Below, piece after piece: positions 1 through 12,299 of a DNA stretch of 64,000 bases. The position numbers and the translations under genes were made by a program. Location of the stretch: the NCBI GenBank assembly GCA_963580455.1, contig OY756966.1:17859001-17923000 (forward strand). Direction: 5' to 3'. Position 1 is the first letter of the stretch. Every line of letters begins with the position of its first letter. The notes below the pieces were generated by a model. The model did not search any database and was not told the origin of the DNA. It saw only the letters and a list, made by a program, of their open reading frames with translations. Source of the DNA: Euonymus europaeus. Taxonomy: Eukaryota > Streptophyta > Magnoliopsida > Celastrales > Celastraceae.

Positions 1-160
1 GACAAAACCGTTAAAAGCTCCTCCATAGAGAGAGTTGAGCAACTTCGGACTATCAAAGTTGCTCGGGATAGACTTTTTATTGTTCTTTTATGTCAAATTT
101 TACGAGTATAAGCTTCCTACATTATTTCGATTCCAAAACACCAACTTTCTAAGACAAATG
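1..160 (+). repeat. Representative satellite unit (phase reference)
   Basis: This unit defines the phase used in this annotation: bases 1-10 are GACAAAACCG. The dyad arms lie at 37-45 and 56-64. The segment GGATAGACTTTTTATTG follows, then a pyrimidine-rich run, and a HindIII site (AAGCTT) at 110-115. TTATTTCGAT and CCAACTTTCT follow before the next unit starts at 161. Variable sites used to recognise subclasses lie around phases 25-32 (CCATAG, CGATAG, CCACAG), 50-75 (ACTATCAAAG, ACTGTGAAAG, ACCATCAAAATTGCCC), 91-104 (TGTCAAATTTTACG, TGACAAATTTTACG, TGTTACATTTTACG, TGCCAAATTTTACA), 115-126 and 130-150. There is no convincing internal subrepeat; the resemblance between TTCTATGTCAAAT and TTCTATGACAAAT, about 62 bp apart, is weak. 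Confidence 0.95.
37..64. other. Perfect 9-bp dyad within the unit (first of many)
   Basis: GAGCAACTT at 37-45 and AAGTTGCTC at 56-64 are exact reverse complements separated by the 10-nt loop CGGACTATCA. The dyad is intact in units reading ACTATCAAAGTTGCTC, ACTGTGAAAGTTGCTC, ACCATCAAAGTTGCTC and ACTTTCAAAGTTGCTC. Units reading CAAAATTGCTC carry one mismatch in the right arm, and units reading CAAAATTGCCCTATG lose the outer pairs. In an RNA of the plus strand, two U-G pairs could extend the stem outward (UU before, GG after). Dyad symmetry able to form cruciform-like DNA has been reported for centromeric satellites in several eukaryotes. A function here is inference. Confidence 0.85.
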
Positions 161-3100
161 GACAAAACCGTTAAAAGCTCCTCGATAGAGAGAGTTGAGC
201 AACCTCGGACCATCAAAGTTGCTCGGTGTAAAATTTCCATTGTTCTTATATGTCAAATTTTATGACTATAAGCTTCCTAGATTATTTCGATGCCAAAACA
301 CCAACTTTCTTTGACAAATGGGCAAAGCCGTTAAAAGCTCCTCCATAGAGAGAGTTGAGCAACTTCGGACCATCAAAGTTGCTCGGGATAGACTTTCTAT
401 TTTTCTTCTTTGTCAAATTTAGGAGTATAAGCTTCCTAGATTATTTCGATGCCAAAACAGCAACTTTCTTTGACAAATGGACAAAACCGTTAAAAGCTCC
501 TCCATAGAGAGAGCTGAGCAACTTCGGACTGTGAAAGTTGCTCGGGATAGACTTTTAATTGTTCTTCTATGAAAAATTTTACGAGTATAAGCTTCCTACA
601 TTATTTCGATGCCAAAACACCAACTTTCTATGACAAATGGACAAAACCATTAAAAGCTCCTCCATAGGGAGAGTTGAGCAACTTCGGACTTTTAAAGTTG
701 CTCGGGATAGACTTTTAATTTTTCTTCTATGTCAACTTTTACGAGTATAAGCTTCATAGATTATTTCGAGTCCAAAACACCAACTTTCTATGACAAATAG
801 ACAAAAATCTTAAAAGCTCCTCCATAGAGAAAGTTGAGCAACTTCTGACTATCAAAGTTGCTCGGGATAGACTTTTTATTGTTCTTTTATGTCAAATCTT
901 ACGAGTATAAGCTTTCTACATTATTTCGAAGCCAAAACACCAACTTTCTATGACAAATGGACAAAACCGTTAAAAGCTCCTCCATAGAGAGACTTGAGCA
1001 ACTTCGGACTATTAAAGTTGCTCAGGATAGACTTTTTATTGTTCTTCTATTTCAAATTTTACGAGTATAAGCTTCCTACATTATTTCGATTCCAAAACAC
1101 CAACTTTCTATGACAGATGGACAAAACCGCTAAAAGCTCCTCCATAGAGAGAGTTGAGCAACTTCGGACTATCAAAGTTGCTCGGGATAGACTTTTAATT
1201 GTTCTTCTATGTCAAATTTTACGAGTATAAGCTTCCTACATTATTTCGATGCCAAAATACCAACTTTCTATGACAAATGGACAAAACCGTTAAAAGCTCC
1301 TCCATAGAGAGAGTTGAGCAACTTAGGACTATCAAAATTGCTCGGGATAGACTTTTTATTGTTCTTCTATGTCAAATTTTACAAGTATAAGCTTCCTACA
1401 TTATTTCGATGCCAAAACACCAACTTTCGATGACAAATGGACAAAACCGTTAAAAGCTCCTCCATAGAGAGAGTTGAGCAACTTCGGACTATCAAAATTG
1501 CCATATGTACATTTTTTATTGTTCTTCTATGTTACATTTTACGAGTATAAGCTTCCTACATTATTTTGATGCCAAAACAATAACTTTCTATGAAAAATGG
1601 ACAAAACCGTTAAAAGCTCCTCCATAGAGAGAGTTGAGCAACTTCGGACTATCAAAGTTGCTCGGGATAGACTTTTTATTGTTCTTCTATGTCAAATTTT
1701 ACGAGTATAAGCTTCAGAGATTATTTTGATGCCAAAACACCAACTTTCTATGACAAATTGACAAAACCGTTAAGAGCTCCTCCGTAGAGAGAGTTGAGCA
1801 ACTTCGAACCATCAAAGTTGCTCGGGATAGACTTTCTATTGTTCTTCTATATCAAATTTTATGAGTATAAGCTTCCTAGATTATTTCGATGCCAAAACGA
1901 CAACTTTCTTTGACAAATGGACAAAACCGTTAAAAGCTCCTCCATAGAGAGATTTGAGCAACTTCGGATGTGAAAGTTGCTCGGGATAGACTTTTTATTG
2001 TTCTTCTATGTCAAATTTTACGAGTATAAGCTTCCTACATTATTTCGATGCCAAAACACCAACTTTCTATGACAAATAGACAAAACCGTTAAAAGCTCCT
2101 CCATAGAGAGAGTTAAGCAACATCGCACTATCAAAGTTGCTCGGGATAGACTTTTTATTGTTCTTCTATGTCAAATTTTACGAGTATAAGCTTCCTACAT
2201 TATTTCGATGCCAAAACAACAACTTTCTATGATAAATGGACAAAACCGTTAAAAGCTCCTCCATAGAGAGAGTTGAGCAACTTCGGACTGTCAAAGTTGC
2301 TCGGGATAGACTTTTTATTGTTCTTTTATGTCAAATTTTATGAGTATAAGCTTCCTACATTATTTCGATTCCAAAACACCAACTTTCTATGACAAATGGA
2401 CAAAACCGTTAAAAGCTCCTCGATAGAGAGAGTTGAGCAACTTCGGACTTTCAAAGTTGCTCGGGATAGACTTTTTATTGTTCTTCTATGTCGAATCTTA
2501 TGAGTATAAGCTTCCTAAAATTATTTCGATTCCAAAACACCAACTTTCTATGACAAATGGACAAAACCGTTAAAAGCTCCTCGATAGAGAGAGTTGAGCA
2601 ACCTCGGACCATCAAAGTTGCTCGGTGTACAATTTCCATTGTTCTTATATGTCAAATTTTATGAGTATAAGCTTCCTAGATTATTTCGATGCCAAAACAC
2701 CAACTTTCTTTGACAAATGGACAAAGCCGTTAAAAGCTCCTCCATAGAGAGAGTTGAGCAACTTCGTACCATCAAAGTTGCTAGAGATAGACTTTCTATT
2801 GTTCTTCGTTGTCAAATTTAGGAGTATAAGCTTCCTAGATTATTTCGTTGCCAAAACACCAACTTTCTTTGACAAATGGATAAAACCGGTGAAAGCTCCT
2901 CCATAGAGAGAGTTGAGCAACTTCGGACTATGAAAGTTGCTCTGGATAGACTTTTTATTGTTCTTCTATGACAAATTTTACGAGTATAAGCTTCCTACGT
3001 TATTTCGATGCCAAAACACCAACTTTCTATGACAAATGGACAAGACCGTTAAAAGCTCCTCCATAGAGAGAGTTGAGCAACTTCGGACTTTCAAAGTTGC

Positions 3101-4245
3101 TCGGGATAGACTTTTAATTGTTCTTCTATGTCAAATTTTACGAGTATAAGCTTCATAGATTATTTCGAGTCCAAAACACCAACTTTCTATGACAAATAGA
3201 CAAAAATGTTAAAAGCTCCTCCATAGAGAAAGTTGAGCAACTTCGGACTATCAAAGTTGCCCGGGATAGACTTTTTATTGTTCTTCTATGTCAAATCTTA
3301 TGAGTATAAGCTTCCTACATTATTTCGATGACAAAACACCAACTTTCTATGACAAATGGACAAAACCTTTAAAAGCTCCTCCATAGAGAGACTTGAGCAA
3401 CTTCGGACTATCAAAGTTCCTCGGGATAGACTTTTTATTGTTCTTTTATTTCAAATTTTACGAGTATAAGCTTCCTACATTATTTCGATTCCAAAACACC
3501 AACTTTCTATGACAAATGGACAAAACCGTTAAAAGCTCCTCCCTAGAGAGAGTTGAGCAACTTCGTACCATCAAAGTTGCTCGGGATAGACTTTTTATTG
3601 TTCTTCTCTGTCAAATTTTACGAGTATAAGCTTCCTAAATTATTTCGATGCCAAAACACCAACTTTCTATGACAAATAGACAAAACCGTTAAAAGCTCCT
3701 CCATAGAGAGAGTTGAGCAACTTCGGACTATCAAAGTTGCTCGGGATAGACTTTTAATTGTTCTTCTATGTCAAATTTTATGAGTATAAGCTTCCTACAT
3801 TATTTCGATGCCAAAATACCAACTTTCTTTGACAAATGGACAAAACCGTTAAAAGCTCCTCCATAGAGAGAGTTGAGCAACTTCGGACTATCAAATTTGT
3901 TCGGGATACACTTTTTATTGTTCTTCTATGTCAAATTTTACGAGTATAAGCTTCCTACATTATTTCGACGCCAAAACACCAACTTTCGATGACAAATGGA
4001 CAAAACCGTTAAAAGCTCCTCCATAGAGAGAGTTGAGCAACTTCGGACCATCAAAATTGCCCTATGTACACTTTTTATTGTTCTTCTTTGTCACATTTTA
4101 CGAGTATAAGCTTCCTACATTATTTCGATGCCAAAACAATAACTTTCTTTGACAAATGGACAAAAATGTTAAAAGCTCCTCCATAGAGAGAGTAGAGCAA
4201 CTTCGGACTATCAAAGTTGCTCGGGATAGACTTTTTATTGTTCTT

Positions 4246-6718
4246 CTCTGTCAAATTTTATGATTATAAGCTTCCTACAATATTTCGATGCCAAAACACC
4301 AACTTTCTATGACAAATAGATAAAAGCGTTAAAAGCTCCTCCATAGAGAGAGTTGAGCAACTTCGGACTATCAAAGTTGCTCGGGATAGACTTTTAATTA
4401 TTCTTCTATGTCAAATTTTACGAGTATATGCTTCCTACATTATTTCGATGCCAAAATACCAACTTTCTATGACAAAAGGACAAAACCGTCAAAAGCTCCT
4501 CCATAGAGAGTGTTGAGCAACTTCGGACTATCAAAATTGCTCGGGATAGACTTTTTATTGTTCTTCTATGCCAACTTTTAAAAGTATAAGCTTCCTACAT
4601 TATTTCGACGCCCAAACACCAACTTTTGATGACAAATGGAGAAAACCGTTAAAAGCTCCTCCATAGAGAGAGTTGAGCAACTTCGGACCATCAAAATTGC
4701 CCTATGTACACTTTTTATTGTTCTTCTATGTTACATTTTACGAGTATAAGCTTCCTACATTATTTCGATGACAAAACAATAACTTTCTATGACAAATGGA
4801 CAAAACCGTTAAAAGCTCCTCCATAGAGAGAGTTGAGCAACTTCGGACTATCAAAGTTGCTCGGGATAGACTTTTAATTGTTCTTCTATGTCAAATTTTA
4901 TGAGTATAAGCTTCCTAGATTATTTCGATGCCAAAACACCAACTTTCTTTGACAAATGGACAAAACCGTTAAAAGCTCCTCCATAGAGAGAGTTGAGCAA
5001 CTTCGGACTGTGAAAGTTGCTTGGGATAGACTTTTTATTGTTCTTCTATGACAAATTTTACGAGTATAAGCTTTCTACATTATTTCGATGCCAAAACACC
5101 AACTTTCTTTGACAAATGGACAAAACCGTTAAAAGCTCCTCCATAGAGAGAGTTGAGCAACTTCGGACTATCAAAGTTGCTCGGGATAGACTTTTTATTG
5201 TACTTCTCTGTCAAATTTTACGAGTATAAGCTTCCTACATTATTTCGATGCCAAAACACCAACTTTCTATGACAAATAGACAAAACCGTTAAAAGGTCCT
5301 CCATAGAGAGAGTTGAGCAACTTCGGACTATAAAAGTTGCTCGGGATAGACTTTTTATTGTTCTTCTATGTCAAATTTTACGAGTATAGGCTACCTACAT
5401 TATTTCGATGCCAAAACACCAACTTTCTATGACAAATGGACAAAACCGTTAAAAGCTCCTCTATAGAGAGAGTTGAGCAACTTCGGACTATCAAAATTGC
5501 TCGGGATAGACTTTTTATTGTTCTTCTATGTCAAATTTTACAAGTATAAACTTCCAACATTATTTCGACGCCAAAACACCAACTTTCGATGACAAATGGA
5601 TAAAACCGTTAAAAGCTCCTCCACGGAGAGAGTTGAGCAACTTCGGACCATCAAAATTGCCCTATGTACACTTTTTATTGTTCTTCTTTGTCACATTTTA
5701 CGAGTATAAGCTTCCTACATTATTTCAATGCCAAAACAATAACTTTCTATGACAAATGGACAAAACCGTTAAAAGCTCCTCCATAGAGAGAGTTGAGCAA
5801 CTTCGGACTATCAAAGTTGCTCGGGATACACTTTTTATTGTTCTTCTATGTCAAATTTTACGAGTATAAGCTTTCTAGATTATTTCGATGCCAAAACACC
5901 AACTTTCTTTGACAAATGGACAAAACCGTTAAAAGCTCCTCCATAGAGAGAGTTGAGCAACTTCGGACTGTGAAAGTTGCTCGGGATAAACTTTTTATTG
6001 TTCTTCTATGACAAATTTTACGAGTATAAGCTTCCTACATTATTTCGATGCCAAAACACCAACTTTCTATGACAAATGGACAAAACCGTTAAAAGCTCCT
6101 CCATAGAGAGAGTTGAGCAACTTCAGACTTTCAAAGTTGCTCGGGATAGACTTTTAATTGTTCTTCTATGTCAAATTTTACGAGTACAAGCTTCATAGAT
6201 TATTTCGAGTCCAAAACACCAACTTTCTATGAGAAATAAACAAAAATGTTAAAAGCTCCTCCATAGAGAAAGTTGAGCAAATTCGGACTATCAAAGTTGC
6301 TCGGGATAGACTTTTGATTGTTCTTCTATGTCAAATCTTACGAGTATAAGCTTCCTAAATTATTTTGATACCAAAACACCAACTTTCTATGACAAATGGA
6401 CAAAACCGTTAAATGCTCCTCCATAGAGAGACTTGAGCAACTTCGGACTATCAAAGTTGCTCGGGATAGACTTTTTATTGTTCTTCTATGTCAAATTTTA
6501 CGAGTATAAGCTTCCTACATTATTTCGATGCCAAAATACCAACTTTCTATGACAAAAGGACAAAACCGTTAAAAGCTCCTCCATAGAGAGAGTTGAGCAA
6601 CTTCGGACTATCAAAGTTACTCGGGATAGACTTTTTATTGTTCTTCTATGTCAAATTTTACGAGTATAAGCTTCAGAGATTATTTTGATGCCAAAACACC
6701 AACTTTCTATGACAAATG
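4246..6718. repeat. Satellite segment between left blocks
   Basis: Ordinary satellite units. Part of 4.57-4.88 kb recurs at 10.97-11.27 kb with offset 6398 bp, two units shorter than the flanking 6718-bp offset, so two units were lost in the right copy or gained in the left. Bases from about 4.85 kb to 6005 recur at about 14.29-15.44 kb (offset 9437 bp; marker AAAAGGTCCTCC at 5291 and 14728). Bases from about 6021 to 6720 recur at 15.62-16.32 kb (offset 9595 bp). The CCCTATGTAC subclass occurs near 4070, 4699 and 5660. No gene is present. Confidence 0.85.
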
Positions 6719-9700
6719 GACAAAACCGTTAAAAGCTCCTCCATAGAGAGAGTTGAGCAACTTCGGACTATCAAAGTTGCTCGGGATAGACTTTTTATTG
6801 TTCTTTTATGTCAAATTTTACGAGTATAAGCTTCCTACATTATTTCGATTCCAAAACACCAACTTTCTATGACAAATGGACAAAACCATTAAAAGCTCCT
6901 CGATAGAGAGAGTTGAGCAACCTCGGACCATCAAAGTTGCTCGGTGTACAATTTCCATAGTTCTTATATGTCAAATTTTGTGACTATAAGCTTCCTAGAT
7001 TATTTCGATGCCAAAACACCAACTTTCTTTGACAAATGGGCAAAGCCGTTAAAAGCTCCTCCATAGAGAGAGTTGAGCAATTTCGGACCATCAAAGTTGC
7101 TCGGGATAGACTTTCTATTGTTCTTCTTTGTCAAATTTAGGAGTATAAGCTTCCTAGATGATTTCGATGCCAAAACACCAACTTTCTTTGACAAATGGAC
7201 AAAACCGTTAAAAGCTCCTCCATAGAGAGAGCTGAGCAACTTCGGACTGTGAAAGTTGCTCGGGATAGACTTTTAATTGTTCTTCTATGAAAAATTTTAC
7301 GAGTATATGCTTCCTACATTATTTCGATGCCAAAACACCAACTTTCTATGACAAATGGACAAAAACATTAAAAGCTCCTCCATAGAGAGAGTTGAGCAAC
7401 TTCGGACTTTCAAAGTTGCTCGGGATAGACTTTTAATTTTTCTTCTATGTCAACTTTTACGAGTATAAGCTTCATAGATTATTTCGAGTCCAAAACACCA
7501 ACTTTCTATGACAAATAGACAAAAATGTTAAAATCTCCTCCATACAGAAAGTTGAGCAACTTCTGACTATCAAAGTTGCTCGGGATAGACTTTTTATTGT
7601 TCTTTTATGTCAAATCTTACGAGTATAAGCTTTCTACATTATTTCGAAGCCAAAACACCAAATTTCTATGACAAAGGGACAAAACCGTTAAAAGCTCCTC
7701 CATAGAGAGACTTGAGCAACTTCGGACTATTAAAGTTGCTCATGATAGACTTTTTATTGTTCTTCTATTTCAAATTTTACGAGTATAAGCTTGCTACATT
7801 ATTTCGATTCCAAAACACCAACTTTCTATGACAAATGGACAAAACCGCTAAAAGCTCCTCCATAGAGAGAGTTGAGCAACTTCGGACTATCAAAGTTGCT
7901 CGGGATAGACTTTTAATTGTTCTTCTATGTCAAATTTTACGAGTATAAGCTTCCTACATTATTTCGATGCCAAAATACCAACTTTCTATGACAAATGGAC
8001 AAAACCGTTAAAAGCACCTCCATAGAGAGAGTTGAGCAACTTAGGACTATCAAAATTGCTCGGGATAGACTTTTTATTGTTCTTCTATGTCAAATTTTAC
8101 AAGTATAAGCTTCCTACATTATTTCGACGCAAAAACACCAACTTTCGATGACAAATGGACAAAACCGTTAAAAGCTCCTCCATAGAGAGAGTTGAGCAAC
8201 TTCGGACTATCAAAATTGCCATATGTACACTTTTTATTGTTCTTCTATGTTACATTTTACGAGTATAAGCTTCCTACATTATTTTGATGCCAAAACAATA
8301 ACTTTCTATGAAAAATAGACAAAACCGTTAAAAGCTCCTCCATAGAGAGAGTTGAGCAACTTCGGACTATCAAAGTTGCTCGGGATAGACTTTTCATTGT
8401 TCTTCTATGTCAAATTTTACGAGTATAAGCTTCAGAGATTATTTTGATGCCAAAACACCAACTTTCTATGACAAATTGACAAAACCGTTAAGAGCTCCTC
8501 CGTAGAGAGAGTTGAGCAACTACGGACCATCAAAGTTGCTCGGGATAGACTTTCTATTGTTCTTCTATGTCAAATTTTATGAGTATAAGCTTCCTAGATT
8601 ATTTCGATGCCAAAACAACAACTTTCTATGACAAATGGACAAAACCGTTAAATGCTCCTCCATAGAGAGAGTTGAGCAACTTCGGATGTGAAAGTTGCTC
8701 GGGATAGACTTTTTACTGTTCTTCTATGTCAAATTTTACGAGTATAAGCTTCCTACATTATTTCGATGCCAAAACACCAACTTTCTATGACAAATAGACA
8801 AAACCGTTAAAAGCTCCTCCATAGAGAGAGTTAAGCAACATCGCACTATCAAAGTTGCGCGGGATAGACTTTTTATTGTTCTTCTATGTCAAATTTTACG
8901 AGTATAAGCTTCCTACATTATTTCGATGCCAAAACAACAACTTTCTATGACAAATGGACAAAACCGTTAAAAGCTCCTCCATAGAGAGAGTTAAGCAACA
9001 TCGCACTATCAAAGTTGCTCGGGATAGACTTTTTATTGTTCTTCTATGTCAAATTTTACGAGTATAAGCTTCCTACATTATTTCGATGCCAAAACAACAA
9101 CTTTCTATGACAAATGGACAAAACCGTTAAAAGCTCCTCCATAGAGAGAGTTGAGCAACTTCGGACTTTCAAAGTTGCTCGGGATAGACTTTTTATTGTT
9201 CTTCTATGTCGAATCTTATGAGTATAAGCTTCCTAAAATTATTTCGATTCCAAAACACCAACTTTCTATGACAAATGGACAAAACCGTTAAAAGCTCCTC
9301 GATAGAGAGAGTTGAGCAACCTCGGACCATCAAAGTTGCTCGGTGTACAATTTCCATTGTTCTTATATGTCAAATTTTATGAGTATAAGCTTCCTAGATT
9401 ATTTCGATGCCAAAACACCAACTTTCTTTGACAAATGGACAAAGCCGTTAAAAGCTCCTCCATAGAGAGAGTTGAGCAACTTCGTACCGTCAAAGTTGCT
9501 CGAGATAGACTTTCTATTGTTCTTCGTTGTCAAATTTAGGAGTATAAGCTTCCTAGATTATTTCGGTGCCAAAACACCAACTTTCTTTGACAAATGGATA
9601 AAACCGGTGAAAGCTCCTCCATAGAGAGAGTTGAGCAACTTCGGACTATGAAAGTTGCTCTGGATAGACTTTTTATTGTTCTTCTATGACAAATTTTACG

Positions 9701-10963
9701 AGTATAAGCTTCCTACGTTATTTCGATGCCAAAACACCAACTTTCTATGACAAATGGACAAGACCGTTAAAAGCTCCTCCATAGAGAGAGTTGAGCAACT
9801 TCGGACTTTCAAAGTTGCTCGGGATAGACTTTTAATTGTTCTTCTATGTCAAATTTTACGAGTATAAGCTTCATAGATTATTTCGAGTCCAAAACACCAA
9901 CTTTCTATGACAAATAGACAAAAATGTTAAAAGCTCCTCCATAGAGAAAGTTGAGCAACTTCGGACTATCAAAGTTGCTCGGGAGAGAGTTTTTATTGTT
10001 CTTCTATGTCAAATCTTATGAGTATAAGCTTTCTACATTATTTCGATGACAAAACACCAACTTTCTATGACAAATGGACAAAACCGTTAAAAGCTCCTCC
10101 ATAGAGAGACTTGAGCAACTTCGGACTATCAAAGTTGCTCGGGATAGACTTTTTATTGTTCTTTTATTTCAAATTTTACGAGTATAAGCTTCCTACATTA
10201 TTTCGATTCCAAAACACCAGCTTTCTATGACAAATGGACAAAACCGTTAAAAGCTCCTCCCTAGAGAGAGTTGAGCAACTTCGTACCATCAAAGTTGCTC
10301 GGGATAGACTTTTTATTGTTCTTCTCTGTCAAATTTTACGAGTATAAGCTTCCTAAATTATTTCGATGCCAAAACACCAACTTTCTATGACAAATACACA
10401 AAACCGTTAAAAGCTCCTCCATAGAGAGAGTTGAGCAACTTCGGACTATCAAAGTTGCTTGGGATAGACTTTTAATTGTTCTTCTATGTCAAATTTTACG
10501 AGTATAAGCTTCCTACATTATTTCGATGCCAAAATACCAACTTTCTTTGACAAATGGACAAAACCGTTAAAAGCTCCTCCATAGAGAGAGTTGAGCAACT
10601 TCGGACTATCAAATTTGCTCGGGATACACTTTTTATTGTTCTTCTATGTCAAATTTTATGAGTATAAGCTTCCTACATTATTTCGACGCCAAAACACCAA
10701 CTTTCGATGACAAATGGACAAAACCGTTAAAAGCTCCTCCATAGAGAGAGTTGAGCAACTTCGGACCATCAAAATTGCCCTATGTACACTTTTTATTGTT
10801 CTTCTTTGTCACATTTTACGAGTATAAGCTTCCTACATTATTTCGATGCCAAAACAATAACTTTCTTTGACAAATGGACAAAAATGTTAAAAGCTCCTCC
10901 ATAGAGAGAGTAGAGCAACTTCGGACTATCAAAGTTGCTCGGGATAGACTTTTTATTGTTCTT
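6719..10963. repeat. Left HOR block, copy 2
   Basis: Second copy of the block at 1-4245. It starts in the same unit phase and keeps the order of variants, including the one-base-shorter CAAATTTAGGAG units near 7134 and 9533 (copy 1: near 415 and 2815). The match breaks near 10966, where this copy reads CTATGCCAACTTTTAC and copy 1 reads CTCTGTCAAATTTTAT. One unit inside it, near 8.98-9.14 kb, departs from both other copies of the block and looks converted by its left neighbour. No gene is present. Confidence 0.9.
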
Positions 10964-12299
10964 CTATGCCAACTTTTACAAGTATAAGCTTCCTACATTA
11001 TTTCGACGCCCAAACACCAACTTTTGATGACAAATGGACAAAACCGTTAAAAGCTCCTCCATAGAGAGAGTTGAGCAACTTCGGACCATCAAAATTGCCC
11101 TATGTACACTTTTTATTGTTCTTCTATGTTACATTTTACGAGTATAAGCTTCCTACATTATTTCGGTGACAAAACAATAACTTTCTATGACAAATGGACA
11201 AAACCATTAAAAGCTCCTCCATAGAGAGAGTTGAGCAACTTCGGACTATCAAAGTTGCTCGGGATAGACTTTTTATTGTTCTTCTATGCCAAATTTTACG
11301 AGTATAAGCTTCAGAGATTATTTTGATGCCAAAACACCAACTTTCTATGACAAATAGACAAAACCGTTAAGAGCTCCTCCATAGAGAGAGTTGAGCAACT
11401 TCGGACAATCAAAGTTGCACGGGATAGAGTTTCTATTGTTCTTCTATGTCAAATTTTATGAGTATAAGCTTCCTAGATTATTTCGATGCCAAAACACCAA
11501 CTTTCTTTGACAAATGGACAAAACAGTTAAAAGCTCCTCCATAGAGAGAGTTGAGCAACTTCTGACCGTGAAAGTTGCTTGGGATAGACTTTTTATTGTT
11601 CTTCTATGACAAATTTTACGAGTATAAGCTTTCTAGATTATTTCGATGCCAAAACATCAACTTTCTTTGACAAATGGACAAAACCGTTAAAAGCTCCTCC
11701 ATAGAGAGAGTTGAGCAACTTCGGACTATCAAAGTTGCTCGGGATAGACTTTTTATTGTTCTTCTCTGTCAAATTTTACGAGTATAAGCTTCCTACATTA
11801 TTTCGATGCCAAAACACCAACTTTCTATGACAAATAGACAAAACCGTTAAAAGGTCCTCCATAGAGAGAGTTGAGCAACTTCGGACTATCAAAGTTGCTC
11901 GGGATAGACTTTTTATTGTTTTTCTATGTCAAATTTTACGAGTATAAGCTTCAGAGATTATTTTGATGCCAAAACACCAACTTTCTATGACAAATAGAAA
12001 AAACCGTTAAGAGCTCCTCCATAGAGAGACTTGAGCAACTTCGGACTGTGAAAGTTGCTCGGGATAGACTTTTTATTGTTCTTCTATGACAAATTTCACG
12101 AGTATAAGCTTTCTAGATTATTTAGATGCCAAAACACCAACTTTCTATGACAAATGGACAAAACCGTTAAAAGCTCCTCCATAGAGAGAGTTGAGCAACT
12201 TCGTACCATCAAAGTTGCTCGGGATAGACTTTTTATTGTTCTTCTCTGTCAAATTTTTCGAGTATAGGCTTCCTAAATTATTTCGATGCCAAAACACCA
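10964..12299. repeat. Satellite segment, mixed variants
   Basis: Satellite units joining the second left block to its partial third copy. The first 300 bp follow 4.57-4.88 kb. The rest contains two units of the TTCAGAGATTATTTTG type near 11310 and 11950, 640 bp (four units) apart, showing a local four-unit step. No gene, spacer or insertion is visible. Confidence 0.8.

Larger units (their letters stand above)
1..4245. repeat. Left HOR block, copy 1 (offset 6718 bp to copy 2)
   Basis: This stretch matches 6719-10963 base for base in variant order, displaced by 6718 bp (42 units less 2 bp). Shared rare markers include the CTCGGTGTA unit (221 and 6939; 2620 and 9338), GAGCTGAGC (about 513 and 7231), TTAAGCAACATCGCAC (2111 and about 8830) and AGTAGAGC (about 4191 and 10909). 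The window edge cuts it, so its true left end is unknown. Copies differ at scattered sites, visibly more than the duplicates to the right of 25 kb. It also contains an older internal periodicity of 2399 bp. No gene is present. Confidence 0.9.

Noticed and set aside
42..68. CENP-B box (TTCG....A..CGGG)
   Set aside because: TTCG and CGGG are both present, but 16 bp apart rather than the 7 bp of the box. CENP-B boxes are not expected in plants.
1..160. 40-bp internal subrepeats (160 = 4 x 40), as in some plant centromeric satellites
   Set aside because: The four quarters of the unit do not align convincingly. Only a weak match around TTCTATG(T/A)CAAAT about 62 bp apart was seen.
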